A DNA stretch of 64,000 nucleotides from Plasmodiophora brassicae (Eukaryota; Endomyxa: Phytomyxea; Phytomyxea; Plasmodiophorida), in NCBI GenBank assembly GCA_036867785.1, contig CP145409.1:930001-994000 (forward strand), in the 5' to 3' direction. Under the pieces are notes generated by a model, which worked only from the letters and a program-made list of their open reading frames with translations, had not been told where the DNA came from and did not search any database. Positions 11,061-21,571 of this stretch are shown piece by piece. The first letter of the stretch is position 1, and each line of letters opens with the position of its first letter. The position numbers and the translations under genes are program-made.

Positions 11061-11999
11061 ATGGAGGACCCGCAGCGCCTAATTGCTGACTGGATCCCAC
11101 CCGACCTGAAGCCTCCCGTCTGGGTCGACCGAAAGGCCTATTCAGCGTGCAGGTCGTGCGGGCAGACGTTCCATGGCAAACCATTCCACTGCCGGTTGTG
11201 CGGCGAGATGTTCGATGACAAGTGCACGGCGAAGTACCACGTCCCTGACCCGTTCAAAGTCAAGAACAAACCTGGCCCGTGCCGGGTTTGCTTCGGCTGC
11301 CGTAATCTGTGCATGGCGTACCGCGACCACCGGACCGGGATGAACCTGACTGACGCCAGAAAGCCCATGTTCCGATGCAACATCGTCGATGGCATTCGGC
11401 ATATATATCCGCCGGCCGGCTGGCAGACAGCGGACGTTGACGGCGAAATGTGCAAGACATGTTGTCGAACCGGAGTGAAGCGTCATCACTGCCTTGTCTG
11501 TGGCGAGCTGTCCTGCGGCGACTGCTCATCGAAAATGGATGTCCCGCGGGCGTTCAACCTGAAGCAGAAATCAGGCCCGCAACGGGTTTGCAATGAGTGC
11601 CGGTTTCTAATCGTCGAGGGCGCTGTTCTCTGCGAATTCGCGTCTCAGGGCCAGTTCCTGCCCTTTCAGAAGGTGTTCACTCCGAGAACGCCCCAGAGCC
11701 AAAAGGCTTCTCCGCCGACCTCACTGGCTCAACCTACAGTACCCGAAACCGCCATCATTCTTCGTGTGGAGTGGGCAGACGGGGATGGATTTGTCACCAA
11801 CTTGAAAGTTGGCGAGTTATGGGATTTAGACATCATCAACAAGGTCTTATGCGACCAGTGCGTGCTTGAACGGGAGTTCGTCTACCTGTGCAAGGGCAGG
11901 CCTGTGGCGCGCGAGCACTGGACTGCATTCATAGCAAGGGACCTTAGGCCCACACTGTATATTCGCCGCGCTTCCTTCACCATTAGATATGTGCAATAA
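11061..11999 (+). CDS. Double FYVE-type zinc finger protein
   Basis: Intronless frame of 312 residues from the ATG at 11061. Finger 1 runs from CRSCGQTFHGKPFHCRLCGE to RVCFGC. Finger 2 runs from CKTCCRTGVKRHHCLVCGEL to RVCNEC. Both have four CxxC-like pairs spaced as in FYVE, and finger 2 keeps an R-HHC core close to the canonical RRHHCR phosphoinositide loop. Both share a PxxFNxK-type insert before the last CxxC pair. The C-terminus (ETAIILRVEWADGDG to LYIRRASF) resembles a small beta-grasp or Ras-binding-like domain. Binding to PI3P on endosomes is inferred from finger 2; finger 1 may have lost it. Confidence 0.75.
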   Translation: MEDPQRLIADWIPPDLKPPVWVDRKAYSACRSCGQTFHGKPFHCRLCGEMFDDKCTAKYHVPDPFKVKNKPGPCRVCFGCRNLCMAYRDHRTGMNLTDARKPMFRCNIVDGIRHIYPPAGWQTADVDGEMCKTCCRTGVKRHHCLVCGELSCGDCSSKMDVPRAFNLKQKSGPQRVCNECRFLIVEGAVLCEFASQGQFLPFQKVFTPRTPQSQKASPPTSLAQPTVPETAIILRVEWADGDGFVTNLKVGELWDLDIINKVLCDQCVLEREFVYLCKGRPVAREHWTAFIARDLRPTLYIRRASFTIRYVQ

Positions 12000-12284
12000 A
12001 CTATTCATCAGCACGCTACGTATCAGGCTGAATCCAACGCGTATAGGATCAAATAAACCACGCATTGGGACGTTGCATTCCTGGAGCTGACGACCCAGAA
12101 AGGTGGCTACATCGGTACGCCATGTTTACGTCCCCCACTTTCCGTTGCTGCCCTCGGTTCTACAGACGTCGTACTTGGCCTATAGACATTCGACATCATG
12201 TCGTCACCGTCACCAGCAATCGCAGCACGCTCAGACTTGTCACAATAGACGCGTTTACTACTAGCCATGATGTGAGGCGTAAGT

Positions 12285-12966
12285 TTAGTAGTAGAACGCC
12301 ATCTGCTCCTCCTTTTTCACGAAGCCGAGCTTGTTGTAGAAAGGCACATTGTGGGCGGCACAGTCGAGAATAATCTTGTAACATCCAGCTTCGCCTGCCC
12401 ATGTTTTCAGCTGGTCGACGACTCGTAAACCGAGATTCCTCCCCCCTATCCACGCAAACTGGTTACGCAACGAAAGCACGCTGAGGTTCATGTGCACGTA
12501 CGATAGGTCGAATTCACAACAACGTCTTCGACATGGCCAACCTTGCCGCAACCATGTACAAACTTCTTCTCTATCAGCAGCGTGGCTGATGCGATCACCA
12601 GGTTCATGGCAGGATCAATGATAACCGCAATCTTACACGGGCAACGCTGAGGGCCACGAGACGTATCGATGGGCGAACCGAGCTACCTTGTACGTATGGG
12701 GCATTTTCTTGAGCTCATTGAACCGCTCGAGAAATTGCTGCATCCCGAACAGTCAACTTGGTGCAACTTGGGACAAATTAACCAGATCGGACAAACCTGT
12801 TCAGTGATATCACCTGCTGTCGTCAACTGCCGATCGTGAGAACTTCAACAGACGAACTTGCGACGTTCGCCAAGCATACCTGCCCTAGAAGTTTGATAAA
12901 TCCACGGTGGTAATCATCGGCTTGAAGTTCGCGAATGATCAGGTTGTCCCTCGGTTTCGGTCTACG
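12285..12966 (-). CDS. GNA1: Glucosamine-6-phosphate N-acetyltransferase
   Basis: GNAT-fold enzyme making GlcNAc-6-phosphate from acetyl-CoA, a step to UDP-GlcNAc for chitin, N-glycans and GPI. Exons (plus coordinates): about 12880-12966, 12797-12826, 12687-12737, 12502-12631 and 12285-12445, with phases that close. The protein reads LQADDYHRGFIKLLGQ, LTTAGDITEQ, QFLERFNELKKMPHTYK, then VGHVEDVVVNSTYRGRNLG (the acetyl-CoA loop) and CYKIILDC followed by NVPFYNKLGF. This aligns block by block with yeast Gna1 and human GNPNAT1. The first exon, with the start codon, was not identified and lies above 12966. Confidence 0.88.
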
Positions 12967-13310
12967 CGACGCCACAGATCAGGGCCAGGACATCCCCGTC
13001 CCACGCCTGGCCAACGCACAGTTTGGCAGTCGCTCCGCCGCCTTCGTGTCTCGCCGCTGTTGCATGACAGAGGAGCTGGTCCACTCTGCCCTGCGTCGCC
13101 GTCATCCTCCGGGCAGAATCTGCTAGTGCTCCCTATAAACTTCGCACTCGACGGTCGCCTGCCTTCAAAATAGCGCGACCCTCCGAATTCACACTGGAAG
13201 TGGAACACTCGCATCGTTTCGTTACGACCCGGCACCATTCAGTTGTTGTTCCAGAATGTACGCCCGAGCTGAGGCTCGGGACGGACGGCAGTGTCGGTTC
13301 TTTGCACAGT

Positions 13311-13810
13311 TTATAATTCGTCCTTGTCGGCCGGCGTGGCCCATTCATCAAACAGATGACGCCTTCGGGCGCGATTACGCGCAATGCTCGTCGCGCGGAA
13401 CGACGTCCGGGCACTCTGGGTGATGTTCGGCCAGTCCCCGATCGCAAACGACGATGGCGAAGACCTGCCGAATGCGTCGTGTACTGGATCCATAACAACG
13501 ACATGGAGCGTCTGTTGGCCGCCGACCAAATGCTCGCCTTCGATCACGATTGTCAAGAACGTGTTCATGTGATACAGCCCCATCTGTCGATGAGGACAGT
13601 TAGACCACGGCTCCGGCAGCGCCCTACGCATTGAACCTGGCAGTGCGAGTCGACGACAGACGCGAGCTGAAGGTCATCGAAGCTTCCGTACAGGGACTGT
13701 TGGCGAAGGTGTGCCAGGAAGTTCAACGCGGTTGAATTGACATCAGCACTGCATGCCCGAGATCCTACAATCATCACAGCGCTAACGATTGCGGCGGCAA
13801 GTAACGCCAT
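13311..13810 (-). CDS. Small ER-lumen protein with KDEL tail
   Basis: Not recognised as a family. Two exons, 13637-13810 and 13311-13583, are separated by a 53-nt intron. The start at 13810 begins a clear signal peptide (MALLAAAIVSAVMIVG), and the protein ends exactly in ADKDEL, the canonical ER retrieval signal. The roughly 147-residue product has FLAHLRQQSLYGSFDDLQLA, a conserved-looking MGLYHMNTFLTIVIEGEH strand region and a single DSHCQ cysteine. The strand pattern is faintly cystatin-like, but that is a guess. Role is likely a resident luminal factor in folding or glycan work. Confidence 0.7.
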
Positions 13811-14062
13811 CGTTCGCGTTGCATAAGTGTGCCAAGTCCGGAGTCCCAAATTTCCCCAACCCGAGCCGGAGTTACCTAAGTCCAGCAACCCAAGTCGTCC
13901 TGTAGGCAGGTAGTGACACCTCCATCGTTACAGTCGTCCAGGAACGAACTATCCCGTTGAGTCAGTAAAGTGGACCAGTGTGCCTTGTGTCGTGAGTCAC
14001 GGTAGTTCACTGTGGGCCAGGCCTGGATGTGCAAGTCTGTCTGGGACTCTGTTATCCACTAG

Positions 14063-14479
14063 TCATTGGGGACCACATCTTGCGACGCTACCATTATGCC
14101 CTGCAACGACCATCCCAGCGCGAATAACGGCATGTTCGTTACAGTAGGGTCCCATAACCCATGGTCGCTCGCCCGCTGGAAGCGCGGCGAATTTCAATAT
14201 CTGGCGACGGCAATCGCCAATCATCCCAGATCGTCCAACTCCATACACAACAAGAACGGCGACAAGGGCAGCAAACGACGACAAAACCTGTAGAACATTT
14301 CCAATATATCATCATCACGCTTGGGAAGAAGAGCTCGTTGCCGATTGGTATGTAGTCGATAACCTGGACGTCGGACAATTCAGCGCGGGACGACTTTTGG
14401 GAGCGAGGAGCGCTCGCGGGATCCTCGGGTCCACGCCTTCGCTAATCGTGTCTTCGTAGGGCCACGGCCGGAAACACAT
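14063..14479 (-). CDS. Doubtful small membrane protein
   Basis: Minus-strand frames give MCFRPWPYEDTISEGVDPRI near 14479, then DVQVIDYIPIGNELFFPS, and finally a hydrophobic FAALVAVLVVYGVG ending at 14063. The last two join in phase only through a 31-nt GT-AG intron, shorter than others here, and the first is in a different frame. It may be a divergent single-pass membrane protein whose start abuts that of the amine oxidase, or chance. Confidence 0.25.
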
Positions 14480-17101
14480 GCCTAACACGGGCACGCGTGC
14501 AAAGCGCCCGGCATCCCAGTCACGTGATGGTTCCGATCGGGTTCTGCGTGTGCGCCCAAAGCTCGGGGATGGTTCGAAACCGGACATGCGGCGCCAGCGC
14601 CAATCTCTATCAGGTGCGATACGGTCTCTGATGCGCCGCCCGTTCGGTTCACCTCCAATCGGGTCTTGCTGGTAGGCGCCGCGAAACTGTGTCGCCCGCT
14701 TGACGAGATCAAGGCCTACTGCAAGGAGAGTGGCCTGACCGTGGTCGTGATTGGGGCTGGGCTTGCTGGCGTTGCTGCAGCTCGCGAGCTTAACGGTTTC
14801 GATGCGAACGTGATCGTTCTTGAAGCACGCGATCGTGTCGGCGGCCGCGTATGGACGGATCGCCAGTTTGGTACGAGAGGTCGCGGCGTCGATTTAGGCG
14901 GTGCATGGATTCATGGCTGCGATGGCAACCCTATCACGTCTATGTGCATTAACTTTGGGATCGACCTGTCACCTACCGACGAACCTGAAGTGAGCGACTT
15001 GCGGGCTCAGCTGCCTCTCAAACGGATGCCGATATTCGATTGGAATGGCGCGCCAGTCGCTAAACACGTTGACCAGAACATCGAGGTCTTGTTTAACGAC
15101 ACTCTAACGGAGCTAACGCACGAGGCTGTCAAGTTGAAGGCAAAGGTAGCGAGGCTGTCTGTCGTATTTTACCCTGATATATGGCAACTGACCTGCCGGA
15201 TACAGGGTGGCGATCTCGCTGACCAGTCGCTCGGCAGCGCACTTGATGAGAGAATGGAGAAGCTCCGGTTGAGCGACCTTGAATCACGGGTGTGGAAATG
15301 GCACTGTTCTAACCTGGAGGTTTGGCCTTCGTGGAAAACGTGCCGTTGGAGTCGATTTTGATCTGTGATGTAGTATGCGAACGCGACCGACCTTTCCAAC
15401 TTGTCAATGTTGCATTGGTTCGAGGCAAGTTTGCAAGTCGTGGGGAGTTTTTCTTAACCCCGCTGAACGTCCGTTTACAGGACGATTCGTACTCATTCCC
15501 GGGTCGGCACTGCCTCTTGAAGCAAGGTTATCAGGCACTTGTCGAGAAAATGGCAAGCGGACTGGACGTTCGCCTGAACCAAACAGTTTCAAGGATCAAC
15601 TATCAGGGCTCCCGTGTGAAAGTCATGTGTGACTCGGGCATGTCGGTCGAAGCCGGTACGCTCCTTTCTGTAGTCGCCGATATGACCAGCCGCTGACGCT
15701 CGGCAGATATGTGCATCGTCACGGTGCCCCTGGGGGTGCTCAAGTCTCGTCGGATTCGGTTCATCCCTGAACTGCCTAGGAGGAAGCTCTGCGTAATCGA
15801 TAAGCTTGGGTTTGGCCTGCTGAACAAGGTTATCCTGCATGGCATACGCCGTCAACCGTGATTTTAAGGCATACGATGTAGGTGGTGTTGCAGTTCAAGT
15901 CAGTGAAGTTCTGGACCGCCGATTCCATCAATTGCGGATACGCGTCGAAGGACGCTGGCAAATTTTATATATTCGTGAACGTCGAAGGCGCAACTGGTAC
16001 TCCGACGCTGGTGACGTTGGTATCGGGTTCTTGTGCTGCCGCTTACGAACAGTGTTCCGATGATGAAATTCAATCCCAGGTACTTGAAGGTTGGTTCTTA
16101 CAATGACGACCTCACTGATAGGGGGTGGTGTTTGACATTCGTATTGTGTAGTACTGAGATCAATGTTTGGTCATGGTGTTCCAGACCCACTTCGATGTGT
16201 CTGCACCCGTTGGTCGCAGGACCCGTTCGCCTTTGGGTCCTATACGTATTTGCCTGTTGATGGCGACCCAAACGACATCGATTTGCTTGCGGTATCCGTT
16301 GCCGATGGGCGTCTTCGGTTCGCTGGGGAAGCGACGTCTCCACATTACCTTGCCAGGTATACCACCTGACTACGGTTCATACTACTTGACCACGCTGATC
16401 ACACGGTTCTGTTCATCAGTTGCCACGGCGCGTTTCTCAGCGGCATTCGAGAGGCTCGCGCTCTCCTTGATCACGTTGCTCGATTTAAGGCTCGACTTAT
16501 TCCTTGTCGAGCAACAATCGTGCAAGATGCTGGCGCGAACGCTCCCAAGCGCATCCAGTGCAGTCTGTGTGGCGATCCTGCTGATGCGTTCCCTGATATG
16601 TTAGGCGGTGTCCCGATGATTGGACCGTTCGCCGCTGGAGCCTATATGCATCGAAACTGTGCGCTATACTCGCCTGAGGTGTACCACTCACCAGGCGGGG
16701 AGTGGTACAACCTCGAGCAATGTCTCGCAAGATCCTTGTCCGTTCGATGCTATTCATGCAGGCGTGCGGGCGCTTCAATCGGCTGTCACATGTCGACGTG
16801 TCCAAGAAGCTATCACGTCAAGTGTGCCTGGGGCACCAGATGGGACTTCCATCGCCCTGACGAAGGCGTCTTCTTCTTCTGTCCTGATCATCGAGATCCG
16901 AACGTTCGCAGAGGTCTGGGACCGTTCACTAGAATCGACTGCCAATGCCCGCGCTACAGACAACGATGCCCAGACTGCTCGGCCTGCATCGACAACCACT
17001 GCCAATGCGTCAGCCGGGAAGTCACCCGAGCTTTCATTCGTGTTGAAGACCTCTCTGGTAGACACGACAAGGACGGCCGATCCCGTCGTGCCACGTTGTA
17101 G
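14478..17101 (+). CDS. LSD1/KDM1-like amine oxidase fused to ePHD finger
   Basis: FAD-dependent histone-demethylase-like enzyme. Eight exons sum to 744 codons plus stop with every phase closing: 14478-14613, 14676-15319, 15374-15436, 15481-15655, 15707-15828, 15882-16089, 16152-16356, 16420-17101. The basic N-terminus (KRPASQSR, RRQRQ) lacks a recognisable SWIRM domain. The FAD motif is VVVIGAGLAGVAAARELNG followed by LEARDRVGGRVWT. LSD1-specific blocks include NLEYANATDLSNLSMLHW, NKVVLQFKSVKFW, RWSQDPFAFGSYTYLPV and HGAFLSGIREA. I saw no large tower insertion. In the same last exon an extended PHD finger follows (CSLCGDPADAFP, MHRNCALYSPEV, RCYSCRRAGASIGC, YHVKCAW, FFCPDHRD). Likely a nuclear chromatin enzyme whose own finger reads chromatin. 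Confidence 0.9.
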
Positions 17102-17329
17102 TACTTAGTCGAAAGCCCCCACTAACGAGAAATTATAGCTCGCGTCGTATCGTATAATGTGGCAAGCGCGATGCAACCCAAGCGAATGACTTAGCGCCAG
17201 AGATATACTGTCATGACATAAACATACGTATTGAACCGAAGCCCGCCCTGAAACGAGCACTATGTAGGTACCGCCTGTGTCCAATCCGTCAGTTGCTGTC
17301 TCATTCGGATCCGGACTGCGTCGACGGTT

Positions 17330-20300
17330 ATGCCCAACGTCGCTGTTGCGGCCGTCATTGTCTTGACGGTTGCGAGCGCCGTGCAAGGGATCTACGAACA
17401 CGAGGTTGGCGAGAATGACTGGTGGGCAGTAGAGATGACGAAGGCGTGAATAGTACCGGGTTGATTCCTTTGCGGGTAGGTATCGCCCAGGGATCGGGCG
17501 TGTTCGGCATGTCCATCTTGGAGATGATTTGGTTATCGTAGCGACCCATAGTGGTGTGCTTGCTGGTTTAGATGTGCATACTGGTGATATCCGCTGGCGT
17601 CAGGTTGGATGTGTGTGATGTTTCAGTTGGGTGCGTCGATCGACAGTTGTCCTGTAGGTCCTAGCGGATGGGAACGATATTTCCGGAATGTACTGCGATG
17701 GAACGTTGGTCTACACAGTGGTAACAGGGCCTAGTATTGACGGGCAACCCATGATGGGTATCTGGAACGCGGCCAATGGGGTCGTCCACAACATTACTGG
17801 GGCGTTTCGCACTGGCTTGCCTGCACGCATTGGGCAACCGCCCAAATCGGACCACTTCGATATCGTCGTCACAAGCTCACTAGTGGCAGCAGCGAATTCC
17901 ACCCATGTAGTAGCGTTCAATTCCGGTACGTGCACTCGCTCGTGCTGTATTGCCTATTGAACTGACGAAAGACTCTCTTCAGGGACAGCGCTTCCAGTTT
18001 ACGTGTATGCTTCTGGCGGCAATATCCGTGGGATTTCAGGACGTGGCCGAAGCGTGGACCTCGTCGATATCGTGGTCGAGGATACACAACGTCGTGCTGT
18101 CTTTTTCGATGCTCTGGACAGCTCTGGAACGCGTATTAAGCGAAAAGAACATCCAATTGCACATCAATCGTAATAACCTTTTTACCATCCATTGACGTTA
18201 ATACCTGCTAACTGTATCGGTAGGTCTGTTGTCGGCATTTCAGGAAGTCGAGCTGTCATCCTGAGCGGTGCCAAATTAACAGTCGCTACAATGGGTCTCG
18301 ATACGGTCACGGTGCCAAAGGAATTCGGAACGGGCACCCGAATCGTTCGAATCGGTAATAGTGAAGTGGCTGTGACGTCCCACAACGACGTTTATATCAT
18401 CTCGTTTCCCGAGCGTCCTGATTCCACCGAATCTACTGTTCGGCATGTCTCAATGCCTGCTGGAAGTCTGGCACAATTGGCGTCGGGCACAGTGCATGCG
18501 TATCAGGCAAAGGACACGGTAGAAGCGTGATCTCGTGAGTTGTTCTCGCCCAAATAATGTGTCGCGTCAGATAACCTTGAGCTCGTCGACAACAAAGTTC
18601 TCCGTTGATTTCCGTTCAAGCGACCATGGGGCCATTGACACCCTCGTCTGTAAACCCTTCTTGTGTGCAGTGACAAGCAAGGATTTCGCCCTATCCTTGA
18701 TTCGATTAGGTTTCCGCTCATGGTTCACATGGATTTCACATGTCTTACGCGTTTCGACAGGTGGCAAGTCTTCCGTTCTTTGGACCCGTGAGAATGCTTT
18801 GTCTGTACCACTTCAGGCCGAACTAATTGACTATCCTTTGGAGGCTCGGTGTGTATATGTCGATGCACTGCGATGCCGAACGCGTTTCTTACTGTGGATG
18901 CAAAGGGCTTACGCGTATTCGGACGGCGCGCATGATGAGTTTCCTCGCCTGTTCCCGGACCGTCTCCTCTTGCAGTTGGAGACTGCGAAATCGTTTGCCA
19001 GTCACTCTCTGGATATTCTTCAAGGGTTGGTGTGATGTGCAAAACACACAACGGAGTGGGTGTAAGAATCAGTGGCAGGTTCTATCAGGCGCTGTTGCTT
19101 CCTACTCGCACGGCGCTTCAGCTGGATAAGAAAGCTTTCAATATGCGGAAGATCATCGTGGTTTTGTCAGACGTCAAGGTCTATGCGATATGCAGCGAAA
19201 CATCATCCACTCTTTGGTCCATCTACATTGGTGAAGAACTCGGGAAAAGACATGGCATTTTCCTTGTGAAACCGATCACGAGCGTTGCTGCTATTGAACC
19301 TCCTGAGCTTGTCATCGCTATTGGCAGGAGCACGATCCACGTGGATCCACGCTCTGGCACTGTGTCAGTTAGGCGATCGTGGGCAGGTGATGTCGTCCAT
19401 GTTGCGATGTTTCCAAGGGCTGTGCACCGGTCGCTTCTCGTTCTTTCATATTTTGACGGTATTGTGCATTGAATACGTATATGCTTGCGGTTTCTAAACA
19501 ATCGTTGCTTGCAGGAACGGCCGATGTGTATCCTTCGGAAGCGAAACCGATTCTGGCCAACATGTTCCCTTACGGCCTACAATTCAACTTTGCCAACGTG
19601 TCCTCAAATTCCATTCAAGGCTTTGTGATCAGCACGACAGAGGACCGCCTGTCTTCATCTGTCCGATGGAGTTATGTCTTTCCGAAGGAGTCGCTGCTCG
19701 TTGACATGGCATCATCGCTCCCTGATGAACCTGTGGCTGACCCTGCAGTTGAGATTCCAGTTAACCTGCCCGCTCCTTCCGACCAGCAACAGAAACGGGT
19801 TGTTTTCAAGTATATCCATCGCGGTATCCTTGCCGCTGTGACAGTGTCGCCTTCAACAGGGTGTGTTCCTCGTTGGTTTCGTTGCTTCGTTTCTTGACCT
19901 ATTGTTTACATTTGTAGTATCCTTGCTGTGGTGATAATCGACGGCGTTACGGGCGCCACGCTCTATCACAATGAGCATGCTGGCTGTGGGTTGCGTCCAT
20001 CTGCCGTCCGCGTAGCAGTACTGGAGCATTCCGTCGTTTATACATTCTTCAGCGCGAAAGAGATGCAGTACCAAATTGCTGTCGTCGATATTTACCACAA
20101 TGGTATCCGCACGAATTCCCAGCTATCCCTTCATAATCTGAACTCGGTTGCAGATGTCGTCCTGTCTCAGTCGTACCTCTACCCGGCAGCGATTTGTTCA
20201 ATTGGCGTGACCAGGACTCGATATGGCGTTGCAGGCAAACAGGTACGGCTTCGTGCTGGGGTGGCGCTCTGCCAGGCTAATTGGTGTTCCAGATAATTGT

Positions 20301-20694
20301 TGGCCTTTGCTCTGGTCAAGTTACGATGATTGACAGGTCCTTTCTGGACCCGCGGCGCCCCCCAGGCCCATCTCCCATCGCCACGGCTTTACATATTCGT
20401 CCCTATTCTCCGATGATCGGCATCCAACCCCTTGAAGTTCTGTCATTCAACACCAGTATCGCCAGGCTCGCTGCCCTGTACTCGGCACCGACTGACCTGG
20501 AATCGGCCTCAATCGTTCTCGCTGTTGGCCTTGACCTGTTCTTAACCAAGGTCCACCCATCTCGTCCTTTCGACCTGCTCAATGCTGACTTCAACCTGCC
20601 ATTCCTGATCGCGACTGTCACTGGCGTCTTTATCGCAATTATGATCTCCAGTCGCGCTGCCAAAGCATCTCAGCTTCGAGCTAAGTGGGCTTAG
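17330..20694 (+). CDS. EMC1: ER membrane protein complex subunit 1
   Basis: Largest luminal subunit of the EMC insertase. The start at 17330 gives a signal peptide (MPNVAVAAVIVLTVASAVQG) and then IYEHEVGENDWW, equivalent to VYEDQVGKFDW of human EMC1. A PQQ-like beta-propeller follows, with VIVATHSGVLAGLDVHTGDI typical of its blades. The C-terminal DUF1620 region reads FLDPRRPPGPSP, VLSFNTSIARLAALYSAP, LESASIVLAVGLDLFLTKVH, and ends in one membrane span (IATVTGVFIAIMISSRAA). About ten short introns interrupt the gene, and their boundaries were not all fixed. Size and order fit the family. Confidence 0.9.
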
Positions 20695-20819
20695 GTGTCC
20701 AGCCTGTTCAACGCTCGACCTTCAAGTGCTGATTCATACTCATTTCGTATAAAGCGTGAGACCGCTCGCTCCAGTCTGATGCAGCGCACACGTTAGCATG
20801 GCATTCATGGGCTGTCTTT

Positions 20820-21071
20820 TTAGTCGGTCTCCTGTTGCGCCTGATGTTGTCTGTCGCGGCTCTCATCTGCGGGCAACCTCTGTACACAGTGGATCCCTGA
20901 TTCGACAGGGTACACGGTTGCCACACGGGCGACGGCGGCCCTGTATGCTCGACAACAACTTTTGAAAAGGCCGGCGTTGCTGACTTTCTTCCTTGGCTCG
21001 ATGTCGAAGAGTTCCTCTTCCGAGTAGATTGTGGAGGTACCGGTGAAAGGACTGCCGTGGATGTGGTTCAT
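20820..21071 (-). CDS. Small hypothetical protein
   Basis: A single frame of 83 residues starting MNHIHGSPFTGTSTIYSEEE and ending in a polar DRQHQAQQETD tail. The centre (LFKSCCRAYRAAVARVATVY) could be a short amphipathic helix. No family is recognised. It is placed convergent with EMC1, and the ATG at 21071 is the nearest in frame. Confidence 0.35.
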   Translation of the reverse strand: MNHIHGSPFTGTSTIYSEEELFDIEPRKKVSNAGLFKSCCRAYRAAVARVATVYPVESGIHCVQRLPADESRDRQHQAQQETD

Positions 21072-21251
21072 GTGACCATGGAACTCAGTGCCCCGGCAAG
21101 GTGGCGGAAGTGGCGTGCCCGGGTTAAGCGCTACTACAAGAGTGTGGAGGAAACTGGCATTGTGAACATGGACTGCATAGGCAGGACTGATGGAATGTAC
21201 CGCAAGGGTCTTCTGCCAGCAGTACTGCAAGGACTGCCGTGAGGGAAGCAT

Positions 21252-21571
21252 CTTTAAGCGCGGGCAGACAAGGCTGTCTTTCCAGAATTACGCTCAGTGA
21301 GACGCAAGGCCAGAACCGCAAGCGCACGCGCGACATGTGTGACGACGTACCTGGCAAGCGCAAAGCTCGTCGCTCATGTGATCGGTCCAGGTAAGCGGCA
21401 AGCCGTACCCATCGACGCAGGCCAAAGACCCCCACAACACATTCATTGTATGTATGTATCCCGGATGAAGACGATGAACATCACAGTTCGAGTGACGCTC
21501 GTCTAAAAAACGTGCAACTTGGGTCATTTTTCAATGCAGAATTCAGGGTTCCGAAATTACTCGGTTTTCGA
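21252..21571. other. Intergenic stretch, no gene seen
   Basis: Short frames on both strands lack family similarity, and no RNA gene was recognised. It probably carries the promoter of the acyltransferase gene that follows. Confidence 0.5.

Noticed and set aside
15311-15480. An apparent frameshift in the amine oxidase after NLE
   Set aside because: Two short introns (15320-15373 and 15437-15480) with GT-AG ends restore NLEYANATDLSNLSMLHW exactly, so the gene is intact here.
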